DNA of 64,000 bases from the NCBI GenBank assembly GCA_963677695.2, contig CAXXUJ010000002.1, positions 248,001-312,000 on the forward strand, in the 5' to 3' direction. How positions within the stretch are numbered: position 1 is the stretch's first letter; each line of letters opens with the position of its first letter. Positions 23,880 through 32,088 of this stretch are shown here, piece after piece. The DNA comes from SABI01 sp963677695. GTDB taxonomy: Bacteria > Spirochaetota > Spirochaetia > Sphaerochaetales > Sphaerochaetaceae. The notes beneath the pieces are model-generated. The model did no database searches, was not told the DNA's origin, and was given only the letters and a program-made list of their open reading frames with translations. Made by a program: the position numbers and the translations under genes.

Positions 23880-25622
23880 ATGGGCACACAAGGCAAACCA
23901 TGGGATTTCTTGGAAGAATACAGAGGTGACGTATTTACAGGGGAATGGCCTACCATCCCTGAGATGTTTGAAATCACATGCAGACGGTACCCTGACAACA
24001 GGTGTTTCACCGCCTTCTCTCCGGAGGACCTAACCCTTACCTATGCGGAAGTCCAGGAATATGTAAAGAATGTTGCCAGCTATCTGAAAGCGCAGGGCCT
24101 TGGAAAGGGAAGCAATATCGCTGTGACGGGAAAGAACTCTCCTGAATGGGCTATAGCCTACCTTGCGGTTCTTACTTCGGGGGCGACGGTCGTTCCTCTT
24201 GATTATATGCTCAGTGACAAGGAGATAGATAATCTTCTGAAGTTCTCGGGAGTCACCCATCTGTTCATCGATGAAGAACGAAAGGATGCGATTGACAAGG
24301 ATGGCAAGATCGGAATAACGGAGAAGATCACCCTTGAACCGGGGAATGACGATACCTATATTCTGGGCAAGAAGGGCGATAAGAGAAAGAAACTCGACAA
24401 GTCTGAAGAGAGCGATATCGCAGCGATCCTCTATACAAGCGGAACGACAGGAACCCCGAAGGGCGTTATGCTCAGCCACTCCAACCTCGTGAGTGACTGT
24501 TACCTTGCACAGGACCTCCTGAACGTGCTTCCCACAGATATCTTCTATGCACTTCTGCCTATACACCACTCCTACACGATGCTGGCAGTCTTCATCGAGT
24601 CGATCAGTACCGGAGCCGAAATCGTCTTCGGCAAGAAACTGATTGTTTCTCAGATTTTGAAGGAGCTGAAGAAAGGAAAGGTGACCATGTTCCTGGCAGT
24701 TCCTATGCTCTTCAACAAGATGCTCAAGGGACTGATGAACGGTATCAGGGAGAAGGGAATTGTCGTGTACGGCCTTATCCGTTTCCTGATGAGCATCAGC
24801 GGTCTCATTAAGAAGATCTTCAAGGTGAATCCCGGGCACAAGATGTTCAACGGAATCCTTGCAAAGCTCTCCATGGACAACATCAGAATCTGTATCAGCG
24901 GCGGAGGTCCGCTCCCCTCGCGAACCTTCAAGCTTTTCAACCAGCTTGGAATCGACTTTGTTCAGGGCTACGGTCTTACTGAAACCTCTCCCATAATCAC
25001 CCTTAATCCCATTGACGATTATATCGAGACCTCGGTAGGAAAGATACTTCCCCGTACCGAAATGAAGATCCTCGACCCCGATGATAGAAACATCGGAGAG
25101 ATTATGGTGAAAGGTCCTATGGTCATGCAGGGATACTACAAGAACAAGGAAGCCACCGATGAAGTCCTTTCAGAGGACGGCTGGCTGAGAACGGGGGATG
25201 CAGGGTATATCGACAGCAGGAACTTTGTCTACCTCACAGGAAGGAAAAAATCACTGATCGTCACCGAGGGTGGAAAGAACGTCTTCCCCGAAGAGATCGA
25301 GGATTTGTTCCAGCTCTATGATGAGATCGAACAGATCTGTGTCCTCGGCTACCTTGTCGATGTCGCGAACAAGTCGGAAGGGATTCGATGTATCATCTAT
25401 CCTACTGAAAAATACCTTGAAGAGGCGGCAAAAGAGGTAAGTGCTGATCAGCTTGATCAGCACGTGCTGGAACACATGCAGGGCGTTGTCGACGAGGTGA
25501 ATAAGGAGATGATTCACTACAAGAGAATCACCTGTCTGACCATAGCAAAAGAGCCTCTCGAGATGACAAGTACGAAGAAAATTAAGCGACATATTGTTGC
25601 AAAGCAGTACGACAAGATGTAG
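23880..25622 (+). CDS. AMP-forming long-chain acyl-CoA ligase
   Basis: 580 residues, ANL superfamily. Activates a fatty acid with ATP, then transfers it to CoA. Visible motifs: LYTSGTTGTPKGVMLSH (P-loop-like A3), the FVQGYGLTETSPII A5 motif, LRTGDAGYIDSRNF (A7), and LTGRKKSLIVTEGGKNVFPEEIE (A8 hinge), with the C-terminal catalytic Lys region TSTKKIKR. No membrane span is evident. It is the first gene of a unit with yhbY and an alcohol dehydrogenase. A paralogue of the same size lies at 32870. Chain-length preference cannot be read. Confidence 0.85.
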   Translation: MGTQGKPWDFLEEYRGDVFTGEWPTIPEMFEITCRRYPDNRCFTAFSPEDLTLTYAEVQEYVKNVASYLKAQGLGKGSNIAVTGKNSPEWAIAYLAVLTSGATVVPLDYMLSDKEIDNLLKFSGVTHLFIDEERKDAIDKDGKIGITEKITLEPGNDDTYILGKKGDKRKKLDKSEESDIAAILYTSGTTGTPKGVMLSHSNLVSDCYLAQDLLNVLPTDIFYALLPIHHSYTMLAVFIESISTGAEIVFGKKLIVSQILKELKKGKVTMFLAVPMLFNKMLKGLMNGIREKGIVVYGLIRFLMSISGLIKKIFKVNPGHKMFNGILAKLSMDNIRICISGGGPLPSRTFKLFNQLGIDFVQGYGLTETSPIITLNPIDDYIETSVGKILPRTEMKILDPDDRNIGEIMVKGPMVMQGYYKNKEATDEVLSEDGWLRTGDAGYIDSRNFVYLTGRKKSLIVTEGGKNVFPEEIEDLFQLYDEIEQICVLGYLVDVANKSEGIRCIIYPTEKYLEEAAKEVSADQLDQHVLEHMQGVVDEVNKEMIHYKRITCLTIAKEPLEMTSTKKIKRHIVAKQYDKM

Positions 25623-25634
25623 TATGAACGTATC

Positions 25635-25943
25635 ATGATGAACAGTTCGACAAGAAATTATTTAAGAAGAATTGCCCACAATCTGCAGCCTGCAGTGATG
25701 GTGGGCAAGAAGGGAGTTGATGAGGGCGTTGTCAAGGCACTTGACGAGGCCCTCATTGCACATGAGCTCGTGAAGGTCCGTTTTCAGGACTTCAAAGATG
25801 AGGTCAGACCTCTTGCAGAGGAGCTGGCTGCGAAGGTACACGGTGCTGTGGTGACGACAGTCGGCCACGTCGCTATCCTCTACCGACCGAATGAAAACCC
25901 GGAGGATCAGGTGATCCACATCCCTGATTCGGTGACCGACTGA
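25635..25943 (+). CDS. yhbY: YhbY-type CRM-domain RNA-binding protein
   Basis: 102 residues, a single CRM domain: RNYLRRIAHNLQPAVMVGKKG, with the GKKGV loop, then ALIAHELVKVRF and a VVTTVGHVAILYR strand. Family members bind pre-50S ribosomal particles and assist assembly. Two adjacent ATG codons (25635, 25638) are possible, and no strong ribosome-binding site is seen. It lies 12 bases after the acyl-CoA ligase gene and overlaps the next start by one base. Confidence 0.9.
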   Translation: MMNSSTRNYLRRIAHNLQPAVMVGKKGVDEGVVKALDEALIAHELVKVRFQDFKDEVRPLAEELAAKVHGAVVTTVGHVAILYRPNENPEDQVIHIPDSVTD

Positions 25944-27109
25944 TGAGCGGGACATTCACTCTCCTCCAGGTTCCGAAGGTTATCTTCGGAGCAGGGTCTC
26001 TGACAGCTCTTAACGGGCAGCTTGAACGAAGATCTGTTCTTTTCATAGCTTCTCCGTCCGCCTCACTTCATGAGGATGTGAAGGAGCTGTTTCGCGCACT
26101 CGATGAGGAGGGTGTTGTCTACTCGGTTGAATCAGTCTCAGGTGAGCCTGGGGTAGCCGTTATTGATGAGATAACGGAACGTTACATCGACAGCGATGTT
26201 GACATGGTAATAGGGATCGGCGGAGGCAGCGTCCTTGACTCTGCAAAGGCGATCTCTGTCATGCTCAATCACCGACGGAACAAAACACTGAGAAATCTCT
26301 CAGTGAAAAACTATCTTGAAGGGGTGGGTGACAGACCTGCTCCTGAAGGGAGACTTCCTCTCATCCTGATCCCGACAACGGCGGGAACAGGAAGCGAATC
26401 AACCAAGAATGCAGTGATATCTCAGGTAGGGAAGGGGGGATTCAAGAAATCTCTCAGGCACGATAGTTATGTCTGTGACCTTGCGATCCTTGATCCCTCT
26501 TTACTTGAGAGTGCTCCCCTGAGTGTTCTTATCCCGAGCGGAATGGATGCCCTCACTCAGCTCCTCGAAGCCTATTTCTCGGTATCGACCAACCAGTACA
26601 TAGAATCACTTGTCCTTCAGGCACTGAGGGAGATGCCCTATGCACTGATGGGACTGATAGAGAAAACTGGCGAGAGAGGAGACCATCTTGCAGTCCTCTC
26701 CTACGGAGCCTTCATCTCGGGGGTAGGCCTTGCCCATGCCGGTCTAGGCTATGTACACGGCCTGAGTGGTCCGATGGGTGCGATGCACGATATTCCACAC
26801 GGAATTGCCTGTGCACTTCTGATCGCGAAAACCAACAGGGCGATGTTCAACCGCGCTGTGAAGGAAGACAATGCAGATGAGTACCTTTCCCGCCTCCACC
26901 GTCTTTCCCAGGTGTGGGAGCTGACGAATCAGGAACAGGCCATCAAGCTGCTTGAACGCCTTGAAGAGCTTGCAGACCTCCCGTCTGCCTCTTCCTTCGG
27001 TTTTACTCTAGCAGAGATCGATACCCTTGATCTCATCAAATCTCAAAGGAATGCTCCGATTGCAATCGATCCTGAGGAACTCAAAGGTATTCTTCACTCG
27101 ATTCTGTGA
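25943..27109 (+). CDS. Iron-type alcohol dehydrogenase
   Basis: 388 residues. The N-terminal dinucleotide domain has GIGGGSVLDSAKAIS (91-105) and IPTTAGTGSE. In the metal domain the ligand positions are Asp202 in GMDALTQLLEA and histidines in GLAHAGLGYVHGLSGPMGAMHDIPHGIA. The residue four after the Asp is Gln206, where well-studied members such as FucO have His. Metal choice and substrate are therefore uncertain; an aldehyde/alcohol interconversion next to an acyl-CoA ligase is plausible. Last gene of its unit, followed by a terminator. Confidence 0.85.
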   Translation: MSGTFTLLQVPKVIFGAGSLTALNGQLERRSVLFIASPSASLHEDVKELFRALDEEGVVYSVESVSGEPGVAVIDEITERYIDSDVDMVIGIGGGSVLDSAKAISVMLNHRRNKTLRNLSVKNYLEGVGDRPAPEGRLPLILIPTTAGTGSESTKNAVISQVGKGGFKKSLRHDSYVCDLAILDPSLLESAPLSVLIPSGMDALTQLLEAYFSVSTNQYIESLVLQALREMPYALMGLIEKTGERGDHLAVLSYGAFISGVGLAHAGLGYVHGLSGPMGAMHDIPHGIACALLIAKTNRAMFNRAVKEDNADEYLSRLHRLSQVWELTNQEQAIKLLERLEELADLPSASSFGFTLAEIDTLDLIKSQRNAPIAIDPEELKGILHSIL

Positions 27110-27140
27110 CATCCCATTTCAAAAAAGCATCTACAATGAA

Positions 27141-27181
27141 AAATGCCGTACAGTCTTATCGACATGCACGGCATTTCCTTT
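27141..27181. terminator. Terminator shared by alcohol dehydrogenase and pfp
   Basis: AAATGCCGT (27141-27149) pairs with ACGGCATTT (27168-27176), an 18-base loop between, then CCTTTTT on the plus strand. On the minus strand a shorter T-run follows. It lies between two converging genes and probably serves both. Confidence 0.7.
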
Positions 27182-27200
27182 TTCAGGGGATACCCTGTTG

Positions 27201-28856
27201 TTAGTTCTGTTCGAGTTCCAGTGTGCGGGTCACTGCGTCACACACTTCTGTGGGACCGTAGTACTGGATGGCACCGGGGAAGATGAAGGAAGTTTCGACC
27301 TTCCAGGTCTCTCTCATCTTTGCGAAGTACTTGAACGGCTTGCCGTCAAGCTCAACAAGAGCCTTCTTGATGACAGGCTTCATCTCTCCGTGTCTCTCTT
27401 CGAGGTTCATCATCATAGTGATGGGTATACCGCCAGCAGTCCACTGTTCAGCGGGTGCTGTCAGGTTGCCAACAGATGAGATGTAACCGCTGAACTTGTT
27501 TGCAAGGAGAAGGTAGGCATTGTAGCCGAGAGAGTAACAGTAGTCAGCATCGAAGTTTGAAGGGAATGCACAGCGTCCTTCGTAACCGAAGAAGTGGTTA
27601 AGACCTGTGAAAGCTCCCTTGTATTCGCCTGCGGCCTTCTTCTCTGCGAGAGCTGCATCGACCATGGAGATCAGCATCTTCTCTGTTTCGATTCTCGATA
27701 CCTGAACGTTGCCGTGCGGGTCTCTGTCCATGAGAAGCTGTTTCTGAATGTCGGTGGGGAGAGAGAGGAATACTGCCTTCTTATCGTCTGAGAGACGTGA
27801 AGTGACGAAATCCTTCTGTGCTTCCCACTCTGTGAGTGCGCTGTATTCCTTCTCGTTCTTTGCAAGGAGGTTGTTGAGAGTGGCGATCAGGCTCTTCACT
27901 TCAGGAATGAACTCTACAAGGCCTTCGGGGATGAGTGCGATACCGTAGTTGAGACCCTTGTCCGCTCGAGCAATGACTGCATCGGTGATGGTGGAGACCA
28001 CATCCTGGAGGGACATGTTCTTCGCTTCGATCTCTTCACTTACGAGACAGACATTGGGCTGAGTCTGAAGAGCACACTCGAGTGCGATGTGTGATGCGCT
28101 TCTTCCCATCAGCTTGACGAAGTGCCAGTATTTCTTTGAGCTGTTTGCATCCCTCATCAGGTTGCCGATCAGTTCGCTGTAGGTCTTGGTTGCTGTGTCG
28201 AAACCGAAGGATACCTCAATGAATTCGTTCTTCAAGTCACCGTCGATCGTTTTGGGGCATCCTACGACAGAGATGTTCGATCCCTTGTTGAGGAAGTACT
28301 CACCGAGAACAGCTGCGTTGGTGTTCGAGTCATCACCGCCGATGATGACAATCGCTGTGATGCCGTTTTCTTCACATACCTGTGCGCACGTATCGAACTG
28401 CTCTGTTGTCTCGAGCTTTGTTCTTCCGCTTCCGATGATATCGAAACCGCCGGTGTTTCTGTACTCGTTGATGAAAGCATCGTCAAGGAGAACCTTCTTA
28501 TCATCGAGGAGACCGGAAGGTCCGCCGAGGAAACCGAACAGCTTGGAAGCGGGATTCGCATTCTTCACTGCATCATAGAGACCGCTGATGACGTTGTGTC
28601 CGCCGGGAGCCTGTCCTCCGCTGAGAATCACGCCGATATTGATCGCTTCGTGTTCCACGTTCTTGTCTGTAACTTCAAAGTCGACTTTCGGAAGTCCGAA
28701 AGTTGAGGGGAATAACTTCTGTATCTCTGCGGCATCCTGTGCGGGGGAAGTCGCTTCGCCTGTTACGGCAATAAGAGAGTGGATAGGGTTCCTCAGTATT
28801 GAAGGTAATTTCGGCTGATACTCATATCTCGCCTTCTGCAGTGCTGAATACTCCAT
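27201..28856 (-). CDS. pfp: Diphosphate--fructose-6-phosphate 1-phosphotransferase
   Basis: Pyrophosphate-dependent phosphofructokinase, a reversible glycolytic step. 551 residues, the long (plant beta-like) class typical of spirochaetes. Motifs: GVILSGGQAPGGHNVISG, IIGGDDSNTNAA, where the second Asp blocks ATP use, PKTIDGDLKN with the catalytic Asp, and LMGRSASHIALECA. I place the start at ATG 28856 behind AAAGGAG. The frame stays open 14 codons further, but that codon lies upstream of the predicted transcription start. Confidence 0.95.
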   Translation of the reverse strand: MEYSALQKARYEYQPKLPSILRNPIHSLIAVTGEATSPAQDAAEIQKLFPSTFGLPKVDFEVTDKNVEHEAINIGVILSGGQAPGGHNVISGLYDAVKNANPASKLFGFLGGPSGLLDDKKVLLDDAFINEYRNTGGFDIIGSGRTKLETTEQFDTCAQVCEENGITAIVIIGGDDSNTNAAVLGEYFLNKGSNISVVGCPKTIDGDLKNEFIEVSFGFDTATKTYSELIGNLMRDANSSKKYWHFVKLMGRSASHIALECALQTQPNVCLVSEEIEAKNMSLQDVVSTITDAVIARADKGLNYGIALIPEGLVEFIPEVKSLIATLNNLLAKNEKEYSALTEWEAQKDFVTSRLSDDKKAVFLSLPTDIQKQLLMDRDPHGNVQVSRIETEKMLISMVDAALAEKKAAGEYKGAFTGLNHFFGYEGRCAFPSNFDADYCYSLGYNAYLLLANKFSGYISSVGNLTAPAEQWTAGGIPITMMMNLEERHGEMKPVIKKALVELDGKPFKYFAKMRETWKVETSFIFPGAIQYYGPTEVCDAVTRTLELEQN

Positions 28857-28893
28857 TCGCTCGCTCCTTTGGGGGTGTTGTGTTTTCCCATGT

Positions 28894-28923
28894 ATCATAC
28901 CGATTTTATCGAAAGCGATGCAA
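28894..28923 (-). promoter_or_regulatory. pfp promoter
   Basis: Minus strand: -35 TTGCAT (28918-28923), 18-base spacer, -10 TATGAT (28894-28899). It leaves about 30 bases of leader before ATG 28856. Confidence 0.55.
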
Positions 28924-29111
28924 GGGAGTGAGTGAGGTATCAGAACGATAAGTATCTATAAATTCTGTAGTCAGCAGAGATGGAACTGAAAGCTATGTGC
29001 TTCCCCTTTCCATAACACTCCCTTGTGATAACCAAAGAGAGAGAAAGAATCCCTCAGTATCTCATATGAACACCGAATAACTGCGAGGGAGTACTCACCC
29101 TATGCACTTAG
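28924..29111. other. Intergenic stretch with no recognised feature
   Basis: Between the pfp promoter and the yaiI control region I see no open frame with a ribosome-binding site, no strong hairpin and no tRNA-like fold. Together with the flanking promoter regions, the gene-free stretch is about 316 bases. Confidence 0.5.
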
Positions 29112-29132
29112 TATACACCTAATGGGTGTATA
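29112..29132. promoter_or_regulatory. Inverted repeat upstream of the yaiI-like gene, probable operator
   Basis: TATACACC (29112-29119), 5-base spacer TAATG, GGTGTATA (29125-29132). It ends 3 bases before the -35 box of the following promoter, a position suited to an activator or a repressor. Confidence 0.55.
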
Positions 29133-29135
29133 TTC

Positions 29136-29165
29136 TTGACTGACCCCATTCTCCTTCGGTACGAT
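29136..29165 (+). promoter_or_regulatory. Promoter of the yaiI-like gene
   Basis: -35 TTGACT (29136-29141), 18-base spacer, -10 TACGAT (29160-29165). The ATG follows after 7 bases, implying a leaderless message. Confidence 0.55.
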
Positions 29166-29172
29166 TGGTACC

Positions 29173-29667
29173 ATGAAAGAATTTGAGCACGTGCTACTCT
29201 ATGTCGATGCGGATTCCTGTCCTCGTCAGATCCGTTCCATCCTCCTTAAGGCTGTTGTCAAAAGAGAGGTTCCTGCGATCTTTGTCGCTGACCGTCCCCT
29301 GAAGGACGTTCTGGAGGTGGAAAAGAGCGAGGGAGGGGAGCCCTTTCTTGTGAAGATGGTCGTTGTCGAGAAGGGTGATGACAGTGCCGATGACTTTCTT
29401 GTGGCTTCCGCCTTTGACGGTGCTCTCGCGGTGACCCGCGATGTGATCCTTGCAGACCGTCTTGTTGCCAAGGGACTGATCGTTCTTGATGACCGGGGAG
29501 GTGTCTTCACCGAAAACAATGTGAAGGAACGTCTCAGTGTACGCAATGCGATGGCTGAGTTCCGTGACATGCAGATATTCGATCAGAAAAACAAACCTGT
29601 GTCTCCCAAGGATATTCAGAAATTCGCAAACGCACTCGACAGGGAACTGACAAAACTGGGGAAGTGA
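29173..29667 (+). CDS. yaiI: YaiI/YqxD (UPF0178) family protein
   Basis: 164 residues. Characteristic features: VDADSCPRQIRSILLKA at the start, VVVEKGDDSADDFLV with conserved acidic residues, AVTRDVILADRLVAKG and VLDDRGGVFTENNVKERLSVRN. The acidic pattern recalls PIN-like nucleases, but no activity has been established for the family as far as I know. There is no ribosome-binding site before ATG 29173, and the promoter -10 ends 7 bases upstream. Confidence 0.9.
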   Translation: MKEFEHVLLYVDADSCPRQIRSILLKAVVKREVPAIFVADRPLKDVLEVEKSEGGEPFLVKMVVVEKGDDSADDFLVASAFDGALAVTRDVILADRLVAKGLIVLDDRGGVFTENNVKERLSVRNAMAEFRDMQIFDQKNKPVSPKDIQKFANALDRELTKLGK

Positions 29668-29700
29668 AGCAGGAAAAGAGAGAAGACGGTACTTCTCTAT

Positions 29701-30273
29701 GTGAATACTTTTTCCATGTTGATTACAGGGTTTCATAAACCCGTCATAGAAACCTTCAGGTACTGGCTTTTAAGTCAGTTTTCTCCCTATGTGAAGATCG
29801 ATTGCTCAATCGAGGGTGATTATATAGAGGATAGGAAGGGAATCCATCTCCACCTGCTCTTCGAGCATGAGGATATAGAGAGGTCGTCTGATCTTCTGAG
29901 TCGGACATCTGCTGAGAATTTTCTGATCATCTACCATGAGAGACTGACAGCAGAGGTGGAATTCCTCGACCTTCCCTGTGTCTCTTTTCTCTACTGTATC
30001 GATTACCTGAAAGGGTATCTCAGTTCTCCCTCTGCAGCTTCAGAGAAGGAGCAGTGTGTTTACTTCACTCCCAGGGAGAGTGAAGTGCTCGACCTCTTCG
30101 CTCAGGGTATGAGCGTGAAAGAGGTCGCATATGAATTGAAGATATCGAAATACACGGTGGCTGCACATCAGAGGAATCTCTATCTGAAGACCGATTCCCA
30201 CTCGCTTCAGCAGCTCACCCTGTTCGCTTCCCTTAGAAGTCAGCTTGTTTCGCGGCGCGGGGATAGGGAATGA
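29701..30273 (+). CDS. LuxR-type transcriptional regulator, orphan
   Basis: 190 residues. The C-terminal helix-turn-helix of the LuxR/GerE kind is clear: FTPRESEVLDLFAQGMSVKEVAYEL followed by ISKYTVAAHQRNLYLKT. The N-terminal ~115 residues are not a recognisable receiver domain; the phosphoacceptor Asp pattern is absent, so the signal is unknown. The start is uncertain: GTG 29701 or ATG 29716, neither with a ribosome-binding site. The gene follows yaiI by 33 bases and its last 41 bases overlap the facing asnS. Confidence 0.7.
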   Translation: MNTFSMLITGFHKPVIETFRYWLLSQFSPYVKIDCSIEGDYIEDRKGIHLHLLFEHEDIERSSDLLSRTSAENFLIIYHERLTAEVEFLDLPCVSFLYCIDYLKGYLSSPSAASEKEQCVYFTPRESEVLDLFAQGMSVKEVAYELKISKYTVAAHQRNLYLKTDSHSLQQLTLFASLRSQLVSRRGDRE

Positions 30274-31618
30274 CGTCCCTGATATTCTGCATGCCGGTGA
30301 TGTACTGAACGATTCTATCAAAGCCGAGACCGAAACCGGCGTGCTTGACTGAGCCGTAGCGTCTCAGGTCGAGGTACCACCAGTACTCTTCGGGATCGAG
30401 GTCAAGTTCCTTCATCCTCGCTTCAAGTACATCGAGGCGACTTTCTCTCTCACTTCCACCGATGATCTCACCGAGACGGGGGACGAGGACGTCCATCGCT
30501 CTTACGGTCTTGCCATCCTCATTCATCTTCATGTAGAAGGCCTTGATCTCCTTCGGGTAGTCGGTGACGATCACCGGTCCCTTGTAGATCTGCTCAGTAA
30601 GGAATCTTTCATGCTCTGTCTGAAGGTCGACTCCGAAGGAGACAGGGTAGTCGAAGGTGTCATTATGTTTACTCAGCTGTTCAACCGCATCAGTGTAGGT
30701 CACATGGGCGAAGGGGGTCTCCACAACCTGGCGGAGTACATCGGCAATTCCCTTTTCTATGAACTTGCTGAAGAACGCCATATCCTCTTCACAGCGGCTG
30801 AGTACCCGTGAGAATACATACTTGAGGAACTCTTCTGCAATTTCCATATTCCCTTCGAGGTCACAGAAGGCCATTTCCGGTTCGATCATCCAGAATTCAC
30901 TGAGGTGACGCTTCGTGTTGGAGTTCTCCGCACGGAAAGTGGGTCCGAAGGTATAGATATCCTTCAGTGCCAGTGCATAGGTCTCACCTTCAAGCTGGCC
31001 GCTTACGGTGAGAGAGGCCTTTCGGCCGAAGAAGTCCTTCGAATAGTCGATCTGTCCCTCTTCGTCCTTCGGTGTATTGAGAAGGTCAAGGGTCGTTACC
31101 TGGAACATCTGTCCTGCACCCTCTGCATCACTGGTACTGATGATGGGTGTGTGGATATACGAAAAGCCTTTTTCGTAAAAGTAGGAGTGAATGGCGTAGG
31201 AGATCTCGTTTCTCACCCTCATGACAGCCGACATGGTGTTCGTTCTTCCCCTCAGGTGTGCGATTTCCCTGAGGTACTCGAGCGTATGACGTTTTTTCTG
31301 CAGAGGATAGTCGCTTCCCGCTTCGCCGTGAAGTTCGATGGAGGTGCACTGCATCTCAACCGACTGTTTGCCTCCGGGAGAGGCAACTAAGGGACCGCTT
31401 GCGCTGATGGCTGCACCTGTCTGGATGGAATCGAGGATATCAGGATTCACGAAATTCTCAAGATCTATGACGATCTGAAGAGAAGAGAGGCATGAACCGT
31501 CATTTAACTCGAGAAAGCATACAGTCTTGCTGACTCTCTTTGTTCTCACCCAGCCTTCGGCTGTGATGACACTCTCTGACGGTTTTGCGTTGAGTAGATG
31601 AATAATTCGTTCTTTCAT
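30233..31618 (-). CDS. asnS: Asparagine--tRNA ligase
   Basis: Charges tRNA-Asn directly. 461 residues: N-terminal OB-fold anticodon-binding domain (VITAEGWVRTKRVSKTVCFLELNDGS) and a class IIb core with GAGQMFQVTTLD, FRAENSNTKRHLSEFWMIEPEMAF (motif 2) and GFGLGFDRIVQYITGMQNIRDVIPYPR (motif 3). The presence of AsnRS suggests that tRNA-Asn need not be amidated from aspartyl-tRNA. AGGAGT precedes the ATG. Confidence 0.97.
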   Translation of the reverse strand: MKERIIHLLNAKPSESVITAEGWVRTKRVSKTVCFLELNDGSCLSSLQIVIDLENFVNPDILDSIQTGAAISASGPLVASPGGKQSVEMQCTSIELHGEAGSDYPLQKKRHTLEYLREIAHLRGRTNTMSAVMRVRNEISYAIHSYFYEKGFSYIHTPIISTSDAEGAGQMFQVTTLDLLNTPKDEEGQIDYSKDFFGRKASLTVSGQLEGETYALALKDIYTFGPTFRAENSNTKRHLSEFWMIEPEMAFCDLEGNMEIAEEFLKYVFSRVLSRCEEDMAFFSKFIEKGIADVLRQVVETPFAHVTYTDAVEQLSKHNDTFDYPVSFGVDLQTEHERFLTEQIYKGPVIVTDYPKEIKAFYMKMNEDGKTVRAMDVLVPRLGEIIGGSERESRLDVLEARMKELDLDPEEYWWYLDLRRYGSVKHAGFGLGFDRIVQYITGMQNIRDVIPYPRAAKQADF

Positions 31619-31643
31619 GAATGGACTCCTGTTACCTGACCAT

Positions 31644-31670
31644 ATTTTATGTTTATGCCGGTTTTGTCAA
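31644..31670 (-). promoter_or_regulatory. Possible asnS promoter
   Basis: Minus strand: TTGACA (31665-31670), 15-base spacer, TAAAAT (31644-31649). The boxes are good but the spacing is short. Confidence 0.4.
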
Positions 31671-31749
31671 CTCAAAAGAGGGTATATCAGTAGCCTAATC
31701 CGGTAGACGGATGGGATACATATCGATATAGTTGATGGGAGGTACTTAC

Positions 31750-32088
31750 ATGGTTCAGATTATCGGCACAAAAAAATGCAGCGACACCCGTAAAGCAATC
31801 AGATACTGCAGCGAAAGGAATATCGAACATCAGTTCGTAGACCTGAGTAAAAGGGATCTGAGCCCGGGAGAATGGGACAAGGTGTTCGCCCATCTCGATG
31901 GTGAGGAGCTGATTGATGAGAACAGTGCCTTCTATAAAAAGAACGGCTATTCCTACCTTGAGTACAATGCGATTGAAGAACTGGTGAAGCATCCCGAACT
32001 CCTGAAGACTCCCCTCATCAAATCAAAGAAAAAAGTACTCTGCGCCCATGGTTGTTCAGACTTCTCAGTAATAGAGGAGTGTCTATGA
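31750..32088 (+). CDS. ArsC/Spx-family thioredoxin-fold protein
   Basis: 112 residues. Opens MVQIIGTKKCSDTRKAIRYC: a thioredoxin-like fold with the single active Cys10 of the ArsC family (Cys-x3-Arg), followed by a YLEYN segment and the conserved LLKTPLIKSKK loop, whose basic residues contact oxyanion in true reductases. Family members include arsenate reductases, Spx and YffB, and the activity here cannot be told. The start is ATG 31750 after GGGAGG. It overlaps the next gene by 4 bases. Confidence 0.8.
   Translation: MVQIIGTKKCSDTRKAIRYCSERNIEHQFVDLSKRDLSPGEWDKVFAHLDGEELIDENSAFYKKNGYSYLEYNAIEELVKHPELLKTPLIKSKKKVLCAHGCSDFSVIEECL

Noticed and set aside
28857..28898. 14-residue N-terminal extension of pfp
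   Set aside because: The upstream start lies before the predicted transcription start and lacks a ribosome-binding site, whereas ATG 28856 has AAAGGAG.
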